A stretch of 64,000 nt of DNA from Hyphococcus sp. (GTDB taxonomy: Bacteria; Pseudomonadota; Alphaproteobacteria; Caulobacterales; Parvularculaceae), in contig JAJFFY010000056.1 of the NCBI GenBank assembly GCA_021776415.1, positions 1-64,000 on the forward strand. Reading direction: 5' to 3'. Position 1 is the first letter of the stretch, and every line of letters begins with the position of its first letter. The notes beneath the pieces are model-generated. The model worked only from the letters and a program-made list of their open reading frames with translations. It was not told the origin of the DNA and did no database searches. Below are positions 26,327-35,879 of this stretch, in pieces. A program made the translations under genes and the position numbers.

Positions 26327-28852
26327 ATGGCTGACGTCTTCATCTCATATGCGAGACCAGACCGCCAGCAGATTGCGGCGCTTGCCGCTGCGCTTGAGGC
26401 TGTCGGTTTTTCCTTATGGTGGGACCGGAGTCTTACCGGGGGCGTCGAATTCTCAAAGAAGATTGAGCGGGAGTTATCGGCCACCAAAGCCGTCATTGTC
26501 GCGTGGTCAGCGTCGGGAAACGACTCGCCCTGGGTGAGGGATGAAGCATCTCTTGCCCGCGACCAAAATAAACTCGTCGCCATCACGCTCGACGGCAATA
26601 AACCGCCCATGGGTTTTCGCCAGTTCAATTCGCTGGATTTTTCAAGCTCGAATGAGGCCATTTGTACAGAGGCGTTCGATAAGCTCGTTTTGTCCCTCAA
26701 GCTGCGTGTCAACCCTGACGAACAATCTGGTCCGCAAAGCACTGAGTCTGAATTCGGCGGGGTGCACCCACCACCGGCGCGCGCTGTCGCCATCGCGTTG
26801 CGTCGACTGTCGCGGCAAAACATTCATTGGCGAACTATAGCTACTATCGTTGCCTTGCTAGTTATCGTTGTTGGGGTTGTCTTTTGGCGACAAACGCCCA
26901 TTGCGCCATCCCCTATTGCGGTTGAGGCTACTGATATCTTGCCACAATCAGTGGCGGTGCTGCCGTTCAAAAACTTGTCCTCTGATCCGGAGCAAGTATA
27001 TTTTTCCGACGGCGTCGCGGGCGAGATTTTGAACGCCCTTGCGCAAGTTCGCGATCTTCATGTTACGGCGCAATCGTCGTCCTTCCAGTTCCGCGAAGAG
27101 GATCGCGATACTCAAGATGTCGCCCGGCGACTGGGGGTGGCGGCCATCGTCGACGGAAGCGTGCAAAAGCTTGGCGATCGCATCCGCGTCACCGCTCAGC
27201 TTGTCGATGCGCGATCAAACCGGGTGGTCTGGTCGCAAAAGTTCGAGGGTGAGCCTATTAATCTCTTCGCCATTCAAGACGCTGTTGCCGCGGAAATCGT
27301 CGGTATCATGACGGAAAATTTCGACCTTTCCGAAGCAAGCATCGCGCCAACAAAACGGATCGATGTCCCATACGAAGCCTATGATATGTATTTACAGGCG
27401 CAAGCGCTTTTAGACGATCTGTTCGCGGCGGGCTCCCCCGGACCGCGATGGCAAGTCCTGCCCCCGGCTTATGAATTATTAACCCAGGCGATCGACATTG
27501 CGCCCGACTTCGCTCTGGCTTATGCCAGCCGGGCAGAAGCGATGGCTTGGATCGGCTGGGTTCACAACTCCGGTAGTGCATCCACTATGCCGGATTTCAA
27601 ATTCCCACTTCCGGCCGAAGTCACGGAAGAGCGCGTTGACGCCGAGATTGAAAAGGCGCTGGCGCTTGGACCCGATCTCGCGGAAACCCTTGTGAGCTAT
27701 CGGTTTCACTCATCACGCTACTCGAGCTATCAGTCATTTATGCAAGATCTTTTGACGCATGTGGATGAGGCCCTGCGCATTAATCCCAACCATGCCAAAG
27801 CCCGCGACCTCAGGTCAAAAGGGTTGATTGATAAGAGGAAATTTCGTGAGGGTTTTGAAGAAGCAGAGCGTGCCTATCGGCTGGACCCGCTCAACACGGA
27901 TATTGCGGATTGGATATTTTCCCTCTACTTTTATTTCGGGGATTTCGAAAATCTCGATCGCTTCATGAATGGGTCAGTACCTTTGGCGAACGCTGGCCAC
28001 GCTTTAACGGTATTGTCATTGGCTTATGCGGAATATGGCAAGTTTGAAAACCTAGTCGAATTCGAACGGAGCGGCGCTAAAATTCCGCCAAACCCAGTAA
28101 CCAATTGGAATGTCTTTGACCAAGGGTTTGGCATGATGTGGGGTCTTGGCGCGTCTTATGCGACGCTTGGCATCCCTGAAATGGCGCATCTGCGCCTGCG
28201 CGATCAATATGAAGACATATTTCTGATCCGGGAAGGACGCTATAACGAAGCCATCGATTATTTAGAGGCGGAATGGGCGATACGATCTGACCCAGAAAAA
28301 TTTAAAGAGTTGCGCCAGCCGGAATGGCGCTATCGCTTGTTTGATATCCATCGGGGTCTGGCTTTTGCCTATCTTTTCACTGCCGATTACAAAAAGATCA
28401 TCGCGCTGTCTCAACAAACAACACAATTTGACCTTGAACCCGAACCGCCAGACTTACCGTCCGGGGCGGCAGGCAGCGGCCCCTGGATCGAAACATCCTA
28501 TGCCTATGCGCTTTATCAGACGGGCGCTGACAACGCAGATACCTGGATGACAGAATATGTGCGGCTGCTTGAGGACATGTTGGCGCAAGGCATCGCCCTC
28601 CCAAATTATGAATATGAATATGCCCGCGCGCTGACAATCATGGGGCGCAAAGAAGAAGCCTTCGCGTCGCTCGAACGCGCCATCGATAAAGGCTGGCGGC
28701 GCTGGTATTTCGAGGTCGATCCGATCACGGCGCCCTTACGCGAAATGCCGGAATTCGAAGGCCTCAAGGCTCGCTATGATGCTGATATCGCACGTATGCG
28801 GAAGATCGTTGTCAAGGGCCTGCGAGAGCAGGGGTTTGACATTGCTGACTAG
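26327..28852 (+). CDS. TIR domain, membrane anchor, TolB-like and TPR protein
   Basis: An 841-aa protein. Residues 1-125 are a TIR-type domain: MADVFISYARPDR, WWDRSLTGG, and SPWVRDEASLA in which Glu73 matches the catalytic glutamate position of NAD-cleaving TIRs. A membrane helix lies at about 171-187. Residues 207-325 form a TolB/FlgO-like domain (SVAVLPFKNLSSDPEQVYFS, then DGSVQKLGDRIRVTAQLVDA) of the kind fused to adenylate cyclases and winged-helix proteins. The C-terminal 490 residues are TPR-like helices. The topology puts TIR inside and TolB/TPR in the periplasm. It probably senses or signals at the envelope. Its position after the TonB receptor suggests linkage to it. Confidence 0.85.
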   Translation: MADVFISYARPDRQQIAALAAALEAVGFSLWWDRSLTGGVEFSKKIERELSATKAVIVAWSASGNDSPWVRDEASLARDQNKLVAITLDGNKPPMGFRQFNSLDFSSSNEAICTEAFDKLVLSLKLRVNPDEQSGPQSTESEFGGVHPPPARAVAIALRRLSRQNIHWRTIATIVALLVIVVGVVFWRQTPIAPSPIAVEATDILPQSVAVLPFKNLSSDPEQVYFSDGVAGEILNALAQVRDLHVTAQSSSFQFREEDRDTQDVARRLGVAAIVDGSVQKLGDRIRVTAQLVDARSNRVVWSQKFEGEPINLFAIQDAVAAEIVGIMTENFDLSEASIAPTKRIDVPYEAYDMYLQAQALLDDLFAAGSPGPRWQVLPPAYELLTQAIDIAPDFALAYASRAEAMAWIGWVHNSGSASTMPDFKFPLPAEVTEERVDAEIEKALALGPDLAETLVSYRFHSSRYSSYQSFMQDLLTHVDEALRINPNHAKARDLRSKGLIDKRKFREGFEEAERAYRLDPLNTDIADWIFSLYFYFGDFENLDRFMNGSVPLANAGHALTVLSLAYAEYGKFENLVEFERSGAKIPPNPVTNWNVFDQGFGMMWGLGASYATLGIPEMAHLRLRDQYEDIFLIREGRYNEAIDYLEAEWAIRSDPEKFKELRQPEWRYRLFDIHRGLAFAYLFTADYKKIIALSQQTTQFDLEPEPPDLPSGAAGSGPWIETSYAYALYQTGADNADTWMTEYVRLLEDMLAQGIALPNYEYEYARALTIMGRKEEAFASLERAIDKGWRRWYFEVDPITAPLREMPEFEGLKARYDADIARMRKIVVKGLREQGFDIAD

Positions 28853-29087
28853 AAATTAGTTTGTCAGGCTCAGGAAAAAGCTCGCCCTGTGCTATAATTA
28901 TTACCCTCGTCGAAAAATTGGAATTTTCTTAGCCCAAATAATCCGTGCTGGAGATTGATTGGTTTCTCCTAAGAGTTAAATCGATAACGATCCCAATCGT
29001 GACGTCACGCTAGACGGTTTTGCGGCAGTTCAATTGCTTAGAGCTATAGTACGTATTGCGCTGCAACTGCCATTAGATCGGTTTGAA
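28853..29087. other. Intergenic DNA before the IS remnants
   Basis: No gene recognised. Only AT-rich sequence follows the TIR-TPR gene, with a TATAATTAT segment near 28900 and a short palindrome AAAATTGGAATTTT near 28915. Function is unknown. Confidence 0.3.
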
Positions 29088-29128
29088 ACGTCCCTATCAT
29101 TTATTAGATTCTAGCGTACTCATGATGT
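29088..29128 (+). repeat. Decayed IS left end
   Basis: CGTCCCTATCATTTATTAG then ATTCTAGCGTACTCATGATG is a left end of the TGTCCCTACC family, keeping the coding pattern for the last residues of the transposase. It is directly abutted by another IS end at 29129, so two elements have met here. Confidence 0.65.
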
Positions 29129-29450
29129 TGTCCCTATCATAAACTCGATTCATGCGGTTCTTGTGAAATAATCACAGTCGCGCAATGCTGATCGCATGCT
29201 CGATTAGCTTCAATCATTGCGCATCTTATTTATGGATTTGCTCAGCCACACGCAGCGCTCATGGCTGAGAACACTGCCCTGCGTCAGCAGCTAATCGTCT
29301 TGCGCAGTCGAGCACCAAATCACCTGGTTTTGACCCGCACCGATCGATTGTTGTTGGCAGCGCTCTATCGAGTTTTCCCCGTGATTTTGAACGTTATCCA
29401 TATTCTACGACCTGAGACGATCATCCGCTGGCATCGTATTCAAAGCTTCA
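29129..29450 (+). pseudogene. Transposase N-terminal fragment (inverted-repeat copy 1)
   Basis: Starts with the end TGTCCCTATCATAAACTCG and encodes the first third of an integrase-type transposase: MAENTALRQQLIVLRSRAP, TRTDRLLLAALYRVFP and ILRPETIIRWHRI. The frame breaks at about 29445, where it meets an oppositely oriented fragment. Bases 29129-29388 are repeated inverted at 39688-39947 with about seven mismatches by eye. There is no catalytic DDE region, so it is a remnant. Confidence 0.75.
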
Positions 29451-29702
29451 GGATAGAATTTGTAAAGTAAGGTGAAGATAAGGCGGTCAAAACGAGTAAG
29501 CCGAACGCGACCAGGCGATTTGCGCTGCAATACGCCAAGCTGATGGCGGAGTAAGATGTTTACAGCCTCCAATGCCTTACGCGATCGAAAACGGTCGCGT
29601 AGGAAAAAACCTAAAGCCGCAAGATATCGCCCATGGCCTATAGCGAATATGAGTCGCTCTACGCTGCGAATCCATCCGGATAGAATTTTCGGTAACCACA
29701 AC
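29440..29702 (-). pseudogene. Transposase N-terminal fragment, opposite orientation
   Basis: On the minus strand the frame reads LSGWIRSVERLIFAIGHGRY, FRSRKALEAVNILLRHQLGV and LTRFDRLIFTLLYKFYPEAL. This is the N-terminal part of a related integrase-type transposase, ending just after FYPEALNT where it collides with the plus-strand fragment. The outer end near 29702 is a decayed terminal repeat (GGTTACCGAAAATTCTATCC on the minus strand). A related fragment lies at 42345-42560. Confidence 0.7.
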
Positions 29703-29894
29703 CGGATTGAAGTTGATTTTCAATTGCCGCGCTACAACGCAACATGGTAACGATCCGTTTTTTGGGAAGGTGACCCGCTCCTATTGACCCAACCGCGCAC
29801 TATGACATTACTCTGGAAGGGGCTGCGCCTTCTAACACGCGCCGAAGATTAGCAGTTGCCCGCATGGGCAATGAAAGTTCTTGCCTGGAAAAAC
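29703..29894. other. Intergenic DNA downstream of the kinase-fold gene
   Basis: Nothing recognisable. This is the 3' side of the minus-strand 1,442-aa gene, and no clear terminator hairpin was seen. Confidence 0.3.
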
Positions 29895-32800
29895 CTACTC
29901 TTTCGGACGCGCCATCATTTCATCCAATTCTGGAAACGCATTACGTACATCTTCCACTGGATATCGGCCGCTGACGATGCGTCCGTTCTCATCGACGTTG
30001 ATAAAGCCCTTGTGCAGCAGGCTCGCAACTGTAATTTCGTGCGGGTCAGTTGTATTTATTTCGCGGCCGACCCTGTTTGACCATTCCTTGGCCATAATAT
30101 CGGTCCACTGCCCAGGCTGCCGGCCTTGCCTAAATTCATCAACAAAGCCAATTCGGTCCGTATCTAGAATCGCAGCCTGCACGCCCCCCTTGTCCGTTGT
30201 CTGATAGAAGAAATTTCCCTCATGGCCGTCTTCCCAACCGATATTCGCATCGGCCATGTTTCTGCGCATATCGAGATACCCTTTTCGGTAGGGCTTAAGC
30301 TTGCTGTCGCGCCAATTCGTTGCGCCAAGTCGCTTCTTTATTTCACCGGGCGCCGTTTCTGCGACAATTCCTTCCGGCAAATTATACCCAAGGCGCCGCT
30401 GGATAATAATTGGAGCATCGCCAGCATAATTTACACCGATTATTTCCAACTGAGGGATGCCGGCTTTCTCCAGAGCGCCAGCGCCATATTCGAGGTCGTC
30501 CACCATTTCAATATGCTGCGCATAGTCCGGGCTCAGGCTCGGTCCGCGCGCCCGTAAAACATCATCTCTCCACGGATCCCGATGAATCGCACCAGTTTCT
30601 ATTTCAAACCGTTCATCCCACTGCGGATGATTTTCATCAAACCGCAGCCAGGGGTCACGCTCGCCATATTTTTTACCGACATAAGGCGCAAGCTCGCCGC
30701 TCTCGTCCACCATATCGTACACATCAGCAAAATTTCCGCCGCCCGATCCCGGTTTTTCTCCAACCGGATTAAGTTGATCTCCAAGAGAATATCGATTGCC
30801 GTCGATTAGCCAATTATCGCCATCCTCGGTCAATCGCGTGACGTCATTGGCGTAGCCTGGAGCCATGTGTTGTTCGCCCCGAATGCCTGAATGCCAAAGA
30901 CCCGCATTTCGGGAAATTTGCTCCTGGAATCGAGCTGCAATGTCTTCAGGCGATCCCGTGACAATCGTTCCTGGCGGCCCAATCGCCGGCGGAAGAATCA
31001 CGTCTCCCGAGGGCGGCAGCTCTAATGACTCAAGCGGCGTGCTGCCCTGATAAAATTCAGGCGGCGGCAACAAGCTCGTCGCGGGTTCGTCGCCGGGCGG
31101 GATAAAGCTCGGCAGCACGCTGGTTGTTGGCTCATCACCTGGTGGTATAAATTTCGGCAGGGGGTGTGTTCCCGGCTGCACAACGTCGCTACCGACATGT
31201 GGTGCTGACGCCGCGTCATCAAAGTACTTCCTGAATGCTCCGTAAGCGGCGCGATCTGGCTCACTTAGGGCGTCGATACCGTCTTTCGCCGTTTTCTCCA
31301 GATCCAGATAATAAGCGGCCATCTGTGTGCGCTGTGTTTCGTCCAAACTGGTCAAGTCATCAAGAATGCCAGCACCTTCAGCCTTAAATAGCGCCTTGCC
31401 TTTATTGATATTCCTGAAGTGGCGGAATTCTTTAACACCGAGGCCAGCGCCGACGCCCGGCGCAATCAATCCGAGCAGCGCCATCTCTACGCTTTCGCGC
31501 TGCGCCTCCGCTTCGATGAGAATTTCGTCTCCAAGCACAAGTGAAGCGCCATGGGCGAAGTCATAAAAATCCTGGGACTCGATCGCACGATCCAAACCTT
31601 TGGCGCCAAAATACGCCATATCAGCGACATCCCCGCCAATCAGAAGCCCAGCGCCAATCGCTGCGCCTCCGGACAGCCCGGCTGTCGCCGCAAATGCTGC
31701 GCCGGCGGTCGCAACAGCGATCGCCATTGCCTTATAACCATCGTCGATAGCGCCATATTGATCGAGGGCGCGCACCGCGGCGCCGGCGAGATGCACCCGT
31801 TCAACATAAAACCGCGCTATTTTGTCGGGCTGCCAATATTCCGTAGGGGGAGAGCCTGGATAACTTACTTTTTCCACCAGCCGCGGTACGATGCGACTTA
31901 CGACCGGGCCCGCTTCCTGGCCCGCGACCACCAGCAATTCCTCGACATCGCAAACTTTCACCTGATCTGCCCGACCGATGGCTTTGTTCAGATCGGTGAG
32001 CTGTCGTTTTGCCGCAGATTGCGTGGCCTTGATCGCCCATGCTTCCGCTTCCGCATAGGGAACATCAAATCGCGCCATCAACCCGTTAATGTTAAGAGAA
32101 TCAATGAGCGTAACGACAGAGCGTGGACCATTGTCCATGGTCGTAGTAGCGCCCCCCGACGTGAACAATGCTTTCATCGCCTTGGAGAATGTCGGTTGCC
32201 GCCAAAACGGTTTGCGGAGCCAGATCGCAGAGCCGTGAAAAATCAGCGGTTCGGTTTCCGGCCCGTTCACGATCGCCCGCTCGCGCAAGGCCTGAATTTC
32301 GCCGTTTTTGTTATCCGCAAGGGCCGTAATTGGGAGAAGAATTTCCCGGGACGCCATCATCTTGACCAGCTCGTCGCGAATTAGCAGCGTCGCCGCGTGA
32401 TCGCCCTTATAAACATCAACCGATGGATTGAAATCGACCGGCGATTCCTGGGCGTCCATTGCTTTGGAATAAATCAAGGCCAACGGGGAGACGTATTTCA
32501 CCAGTTCGCCAATAGAGAATTCTGAAAACCGCGTTGACTTCTCAAAGGCGTAGAGCGGATCTCCACCAAATGTATCGCCATCGCATTTGGCAACGCTTTG
32601 GAGCGCGCTTTTCCATAACTCGCCGAGCTCATTTGGTTCGAGATAGATTTCAGCGATGACGACCGGCGGCTGTGGTTTCAGTTTTGACGGATCGAGAAGC
32701 CGCGCACCGATCTTATCGCCTTTGAGCACATTGAGGATAAACGCATCATCATTTGCTGGAGGGCGGCGCAGCTGATTTTCAAAGCCTCTGAAGTGAACGG

Positions 32801-34223
32801 GTTCGGTGCGAAATATCAGCTCATCGGTTGCGCCCGAATCTTTCAACCGTTTAGCCAGCAGGACGGCCACCTCTTTGGCGTCTTCTTCCTCAGCCGTAAT
32901 CGATCTGTGAAGCAGTTGGACGCCAATGCTGTCGAAAGGAATATCCGCTTTCAAGACGACATCGACCGCGCCGATGTCGCCTGGATAGAAAACCGGCGCC
33001 GATTCTGTGCGTACTTGATCATTATAACGCGAAAATTGCAGTGTCGCATCCTGATTGGCGAACAGGAGCGGCCATGAACCGCGCGCATCGTCAATAGTAA
33101 TGCGCTTGAACCCCGGCATTACGTCCGGTTTCAGCGTGGCGTAAAGCACAAGAAGGTTTTCAGGCGAGAGCAATCCCTCGCGCCTTGCCTCAAGCTTGGC
33201 AATTAGACGAGGATTGGGCTGCTTCATTGACTTTGCATAGGCTAGCGCTCCATCCGTCATGGCGCGCGCCAGCATGAGCTCAGGATCAAATTGCGAAAGG
33301 CTCTGCGCACCCATCGCGTACTCAACTTTGTTCGTTTCGGATCGGATGGCGGCCCCGAATTTCGTCAGATCACGAAGATTTTCACCGATAACGATCAATC
33401 GGCGCGTTTTAGAACCGCCATTATTTGCATCCGAATGATCAATCTTGAATGGATAGTTTTGAACCGCCTGGTTATCGACAACGACAATATCATCGATACG
33501 CGCAACAGCGCGCCTCCATATGGTTTGGCCGGCGCTTTCAATATCTTCAGTTTCATCGTTATCCCACACGCCTTCACGACGAAACACATTTTCAGCGGCG
33601 CCGAAGCGAATGCGCAGGCGGTCCGTCTTGTCGTCAAGCCAGTTGATCGGCAGGCGCAAATCAGCGTCGCGGTCCGCGGCAGCGGCGCCCTGTAGCTTGA
33701 ACTCAATTTCAGGAGGATTTTGCGGGATTTCAATAAACTCAGCCGGCCCAATGAACGCCTCGGCTTGGTTTTCATTCTCCCTTACGGAAGCGCGTATAAA
33801 ATGTAACGTGAATTGCTTTTTCAGCGCCGCGTCTATGGCAGGTAGCGCAGGCGCGCCCTGATTGGCGTTTTCGACGGGCTGCATCTCAATTTCAATGGAT
33901 TGAAAACGTTGCTCACCCTCCGGTCCGTCAAGCGTTAGCGTAACGCCGCCAGCCTCGTTAACGTCGGCAAACCCGGACCGGTGCGCTTCATCAAGCCCGC
34001 GTGACGGCATAAAGACGCCCCAGCGACCGGCGAATTCGACGCCGAACGCCGCAGCGGGTTCTTGCGCTGCTTTCAATTCCGCTGGCGGTTGAGGTGTATC
34101 CGGCGGATCATCCACCTGCGCCAGCGCAAGGGGAGACAGCAAAATCATCACGAACGCGATCACAAACATAACTGGCATCGCAACGCGCCGAAAAACTACA
34201 GCATTGTAAATCGCTTGATGCAT
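29895..34223 (-). CDS. Exported 1,442-aa protein with C-terminal kinase-like fold
   Basis: The signal peptide ends LALAQ at about residue 36. Residues 40-830 are an unrecognised globular region with one clear feature, KCDGDTFGGDP. Hydrophobic Ala/Gly-rich segments at about 831-864 and 912-930 resemble the membrane-insertion regions of secreted toxins. A proline linker (about 1022-1055) has FIPPGDEP twice. Residues 1146-1442 look like a protein-kinase-type fold: Gly-rich loop GSGGGNFADVYDM (about 1159-1171), a lysine in YVGKKY (1184-1185), a D-G-H-E-G-N catalytic-loop-like motif (Asp1332, His1334, Asn1337) and AILDTDR as a DFG-like site (Asp1354/Asp1356). The arrangement of signal, body, hydrophobic segment, linker and small C-terminal enzyme is that of a polymorphic-toxin-like effector. 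No immunity gene is obvious. It follows the 464-aa gene by 15 bases. Confidence 0.75.
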   Translation of the reverse strand: MHQAIYNAVVFRRVAMPVMFVIAFVMILLSPLALAQVDDPPDTPQPPAELKAAQEPAAAFGVEFAGRWGVFMPSRGLDEAHRSGFADVNEAGGVTLTLDGPEGEQRFQSIEIEMQPVENANQGAPALPAIDAALKKQFTLHFIRASVRENENQAEAFIGPAEFIEIPQNPPEIEFKLQGAAAADRDADLRLPINWLDDKTDRLRIRFGAAENVFRREGVWDNDETEDIESAGQTIWRRAVARIDDIVVVDNQAVQNYPFKIDHSDANNGGSKTRRLIVIGENLRDLTKFGAAIRSETNKVEYAMGAQSLSQFDPELMLARAMTDGALAYAKSMKQPNPRLIAKLEARREGLLSPENLLVLYATLKPDVMPGFKRITIDDARGSWPLLFANQDATLQFSRYNDQVRTESAPVFYPGDIGAVDVVLKADIPFDSIGVQLLHRSITAEEEDAKEVAVLLAKRLKDSGATDELIFRTEPVHFRGFENQLRRPPANDDAFILNVLKGDKIGARLLDPSKLKPQPPVVIAEIYLEPNELGELWKSALQSVAKCDGDTFGGDPLYAFEKSTRFSEFSIGELVKYVSPLALIYSKAMDAQESPVDFNPSVDVYKGDHAATLLIRDELVKMMASREILLPITALADNKNGEIQALRERAIVNGPETEPLIFHGSAIWLRKPFWRQPTFSKAMKALFTSGGATTTMDNGPRSVVTLIDSLNINGLMARFDVPYAEAEAWAIKATQSAAKRQLTDLNKAIGRADQVKVCDVEELLVVAGQEAGPVVSRIVPRLVEKVSYPGSPPTEYWQPDKIARFYVERVHLAGAAVRALDQYGAIDDGYKAMAIAVATAGAAFAATAGLSGGAAIGAGLLIGGDVADMAYFGAKGLDRAIESQDFYDFAHGASLVLGDEILIEAEAQRESVEMALLGLIAPGVGAGLGVKEFRHFRNINKGKALFKAEGAGILDDLTSLDETQRTQMAAYYLDLEKTAKDGIDALSEPDRAAYGAFRKYFDDAASAPHVGSDVVQPGTHPLPKFIPPGDEPTTSVLPSFIPPGDEPATSLLPPPEFYQGSTPLESLELPPSGDVILPPAIGPPGTIVTGSPEDIAARFQEQISRNAGLWHSGIRGEQHMAPGYANDVTRLTEDGDNWLIDGNRYSLGDQLNPVGEKPGSGGGNFADVYDMVDESGELAPYVGKKYGERDPWLRFDENHPQWDERFEIETGAIHRDPWRDDVLRARGPSLSPDYAQHIEMVDDLEYGAGALEKAGIPQLEIIGVNYAGDAPIIIQRRLGYNLPEGIVAETAPGEIKKRLGATNWRDSKLKPYRKGYLDMRRNMADANIGWEDGHEGNFFYQTTDKGGVQAAILDTDRIGFVDEFRQGRQPGQWTDIMAKEWSNRVGREINTTDPHEITVASLLHKGFINVDENGRIVSGRYPVEDVRNAFPELDEMMARPKE

Positions 34224-34238
34224 TTTGTCCCCATCGCG

Positions 34239-35633
34239 TTACTCGTCGGCGGCCTCCGCCGACTGAATTGCCAATTGTCCGCTGCGGAAGGTTTTGCCGT
34301 CCTCCATCCGCCGAAGCGTGACGGACCTGATTTGAGGCTGACCGCCCCAATCGGCTTTTGGATCCCGGGCGTTCGCTACCGCCGCACGCATCTTCAGCGG
34401 GAGGTCGACATTGACCCAAGGGTCGGGGTGCTGGCCTTCAAACACTGCTTCGAGAATAAATGGATCACCTTCAGTAAAAGACGGTAGTTTGTTATTTTCA
34501 ACATCATAGGCTTGCAGGGTCACCAGTTCAGGCTTTTCCGTTTTTTCTTGCGGATAGCCATGAAGCGTCACACTGATCTGGATGGGCTGGCCGGCGACCC
34601 ACAGAGTGATGGGTCCCGGCTTCATACCGTCCCTTAGTTTCAACCTGATCTTAATGCCAGCTACAGTGGAGCCGGGGTTGGAGCCGACGCCGCACTGGTC
34701 CCAACGGCTTTCACCGACCGTCTCGCCGTTTTTGCACAGCCAGGTGGCTTCCCAGAGCTCCACACGCGTTGCCGGGTCGATCCAAAGATTGTGGTTTCCC
34801 GCAAAATTTTCGCCAAGGATAGTAACCCAAACTCCGTCACAGCAGGTAACGGGATGATCTCGCTCAAGTCGTCCCGCGCGTGATCTGTACCCAAATTGAT
34901 CAGAACTCCACTCGCCTTGTTCAGTTCTGAAGGCCTTATCGATCGCCAAGTTGCGAATGACGGCCTTTGTTAATCGCTTCCGCCATACAGAAACACCTTG
35001 CTCATCATCATATCGCCATTCGCCGATCATCATTTTGGGGTCCGATGTCTGCCTGACCCGCCATTTGAGCTGCCCGCAATTACAATAATCAAATTGTCCA
35101 AGACGCGACGCAACAACACCGTCCTCTCCAACTGTAATGGGAACCGAGAATGTGGTTGACGCAAATTGCGCGGCGTCCTTCAGCCGCCAAACGCCGCGCG
35201 CGGGAGAGGGCTGGTTAGGATCGCCCCGATGCAAAAGTCCATATTGATTGTTGATATAAATAATCAGATCATCAATCTTCGGATTGCCCGGCGAATCTAC
35301 CTCCCAGACGCCATCAAGTAGATTGGCTGCAGCTGGTGGACGACCGGTTCCACAGACTTCAAACCACCCTTGATTTGCCGCAATCTCAGCCAAGTCTTCC
35401 GGACACTTAGAATTGCGTGCAGCGATTTCGGCAAGGGCGTCCTCACCTGACACTCCGTCTGCGTTCTTCGAATCCGCATCGACTTTCGCGAAGGCTGCAT
35501 CAGCGAGTATCGCCTTTTCATCGGGCAGAGGTTTTTTGATTGACGTATATAATACGCCGCCGCCGACAGCCGCGACCGCAAGCGCGCCCGCGCCGATGAG
35601 CAAATTACTCGTTGTGAATAACCCGGAACTCAT
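34239..35633 (-). CDS. Membrane-anchored 464-aa protein of unknown function, partner of the kinase-fold protein
   Basis: Strong ribosome site GGGAGGAG before ATG 35633. One N-terminal membrane helix (about residues 9-29, LLIGAGALAVAAVGGGVLYT) is followed by a Cys-containing periplasmic part with CPEDLAEIAANQGWFEVCG, LLDGVWEVDSPG, YCNCGQLKWRVRQ, CCDGVWVTILGENFAG and a C-terminal strand-rich region. ITLWVAGQPIQISVTLHGYP resembles an Ig/IPT-like beta-sandwich. I cannot assign a family. The 15-base gap to the 1,442-aa gene and the matched envelope location suggest the two proteins work together, for instance in display or delivery of the larger one. Confidence 0.75.
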   Translation of the reverse strand: MSSGLFTTSNLLIGAGALAVAAVGGGVLYTSIKKPLPDEKAILADAAFAKVDADSKNADGVSGEDALAEIAARNSKCPEDLAEIAANQGWFEVCGTGRPPAAANLLDGVWEVDSPGNPKIDDLIIYINNQYGLLHRGDPNQPSPARGVWRLKDAAQFASTTFSVPITVGEDGVVASRLGQFDYCNCGQLKWRVRQTSDPKMMIGEWRYDDEQGVSVWRKRLTKAVIRNLAIDKAFRTEQGEWSSDQFGYRSRAGRLERDHPVTCCDGVWVTILGENFAGNHNLWIDPATRVELWEATWLCKNGETVGESRWDQCGVGSNPGSTVAGIKIRLKLRDGMKPGPITLWVAGQPIQISVTLHGYPQEKTEKPELVTLQAYDVENNKLPSFTEGDPFILEAVFEGQHPDPWVNVDLPLKMRAAVANARDPKADWGGQPQIRSVTLRRMEDGKTFRSGQLAIQSAEAADE

Positions 35634-35879
35634 ATCTCCTCCCTTAAAAATCGGTGGAGTTGAACGCCCTCAATTCATTACCAAACCTAACTGATAGCAA
35701 TAGGGTCTGGCTAGCCCCCGCAAACCGGTAATCCATGCTAGCGGTTCAATTCAGCCATGGATTTGACGCGCCGGAATTCAACTAACTGGCCCGCGTCCTG
35801 ACCAGCGCTCGCACGTCAACAAGAATGCGCTTCAATATTCACAGAATATCACGAATTTTGTGGCTCAGTTATATGGGGG
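35634..35879. other. Upstream region of the two-gene cassette
   Basis: No gene seen. It should hold the promoter of the minus-strand cassette. I cannot identify promoter boxes with confidence. Confidence 0.3.

Noticed and set aside
29261-29470. An independent 69-aa plus-strand gene
   Set aside because: It is the truncated N-terminus of an IS transposase, duplicated in inverted orientation at 39666-39947.
31551-32384. A 277-codon plus-strand frame
   Set aside because: It is antisense to the 1,442-aa kinase-fold gene and has low-complexity Arg-rich composition typical of a shadow frame.
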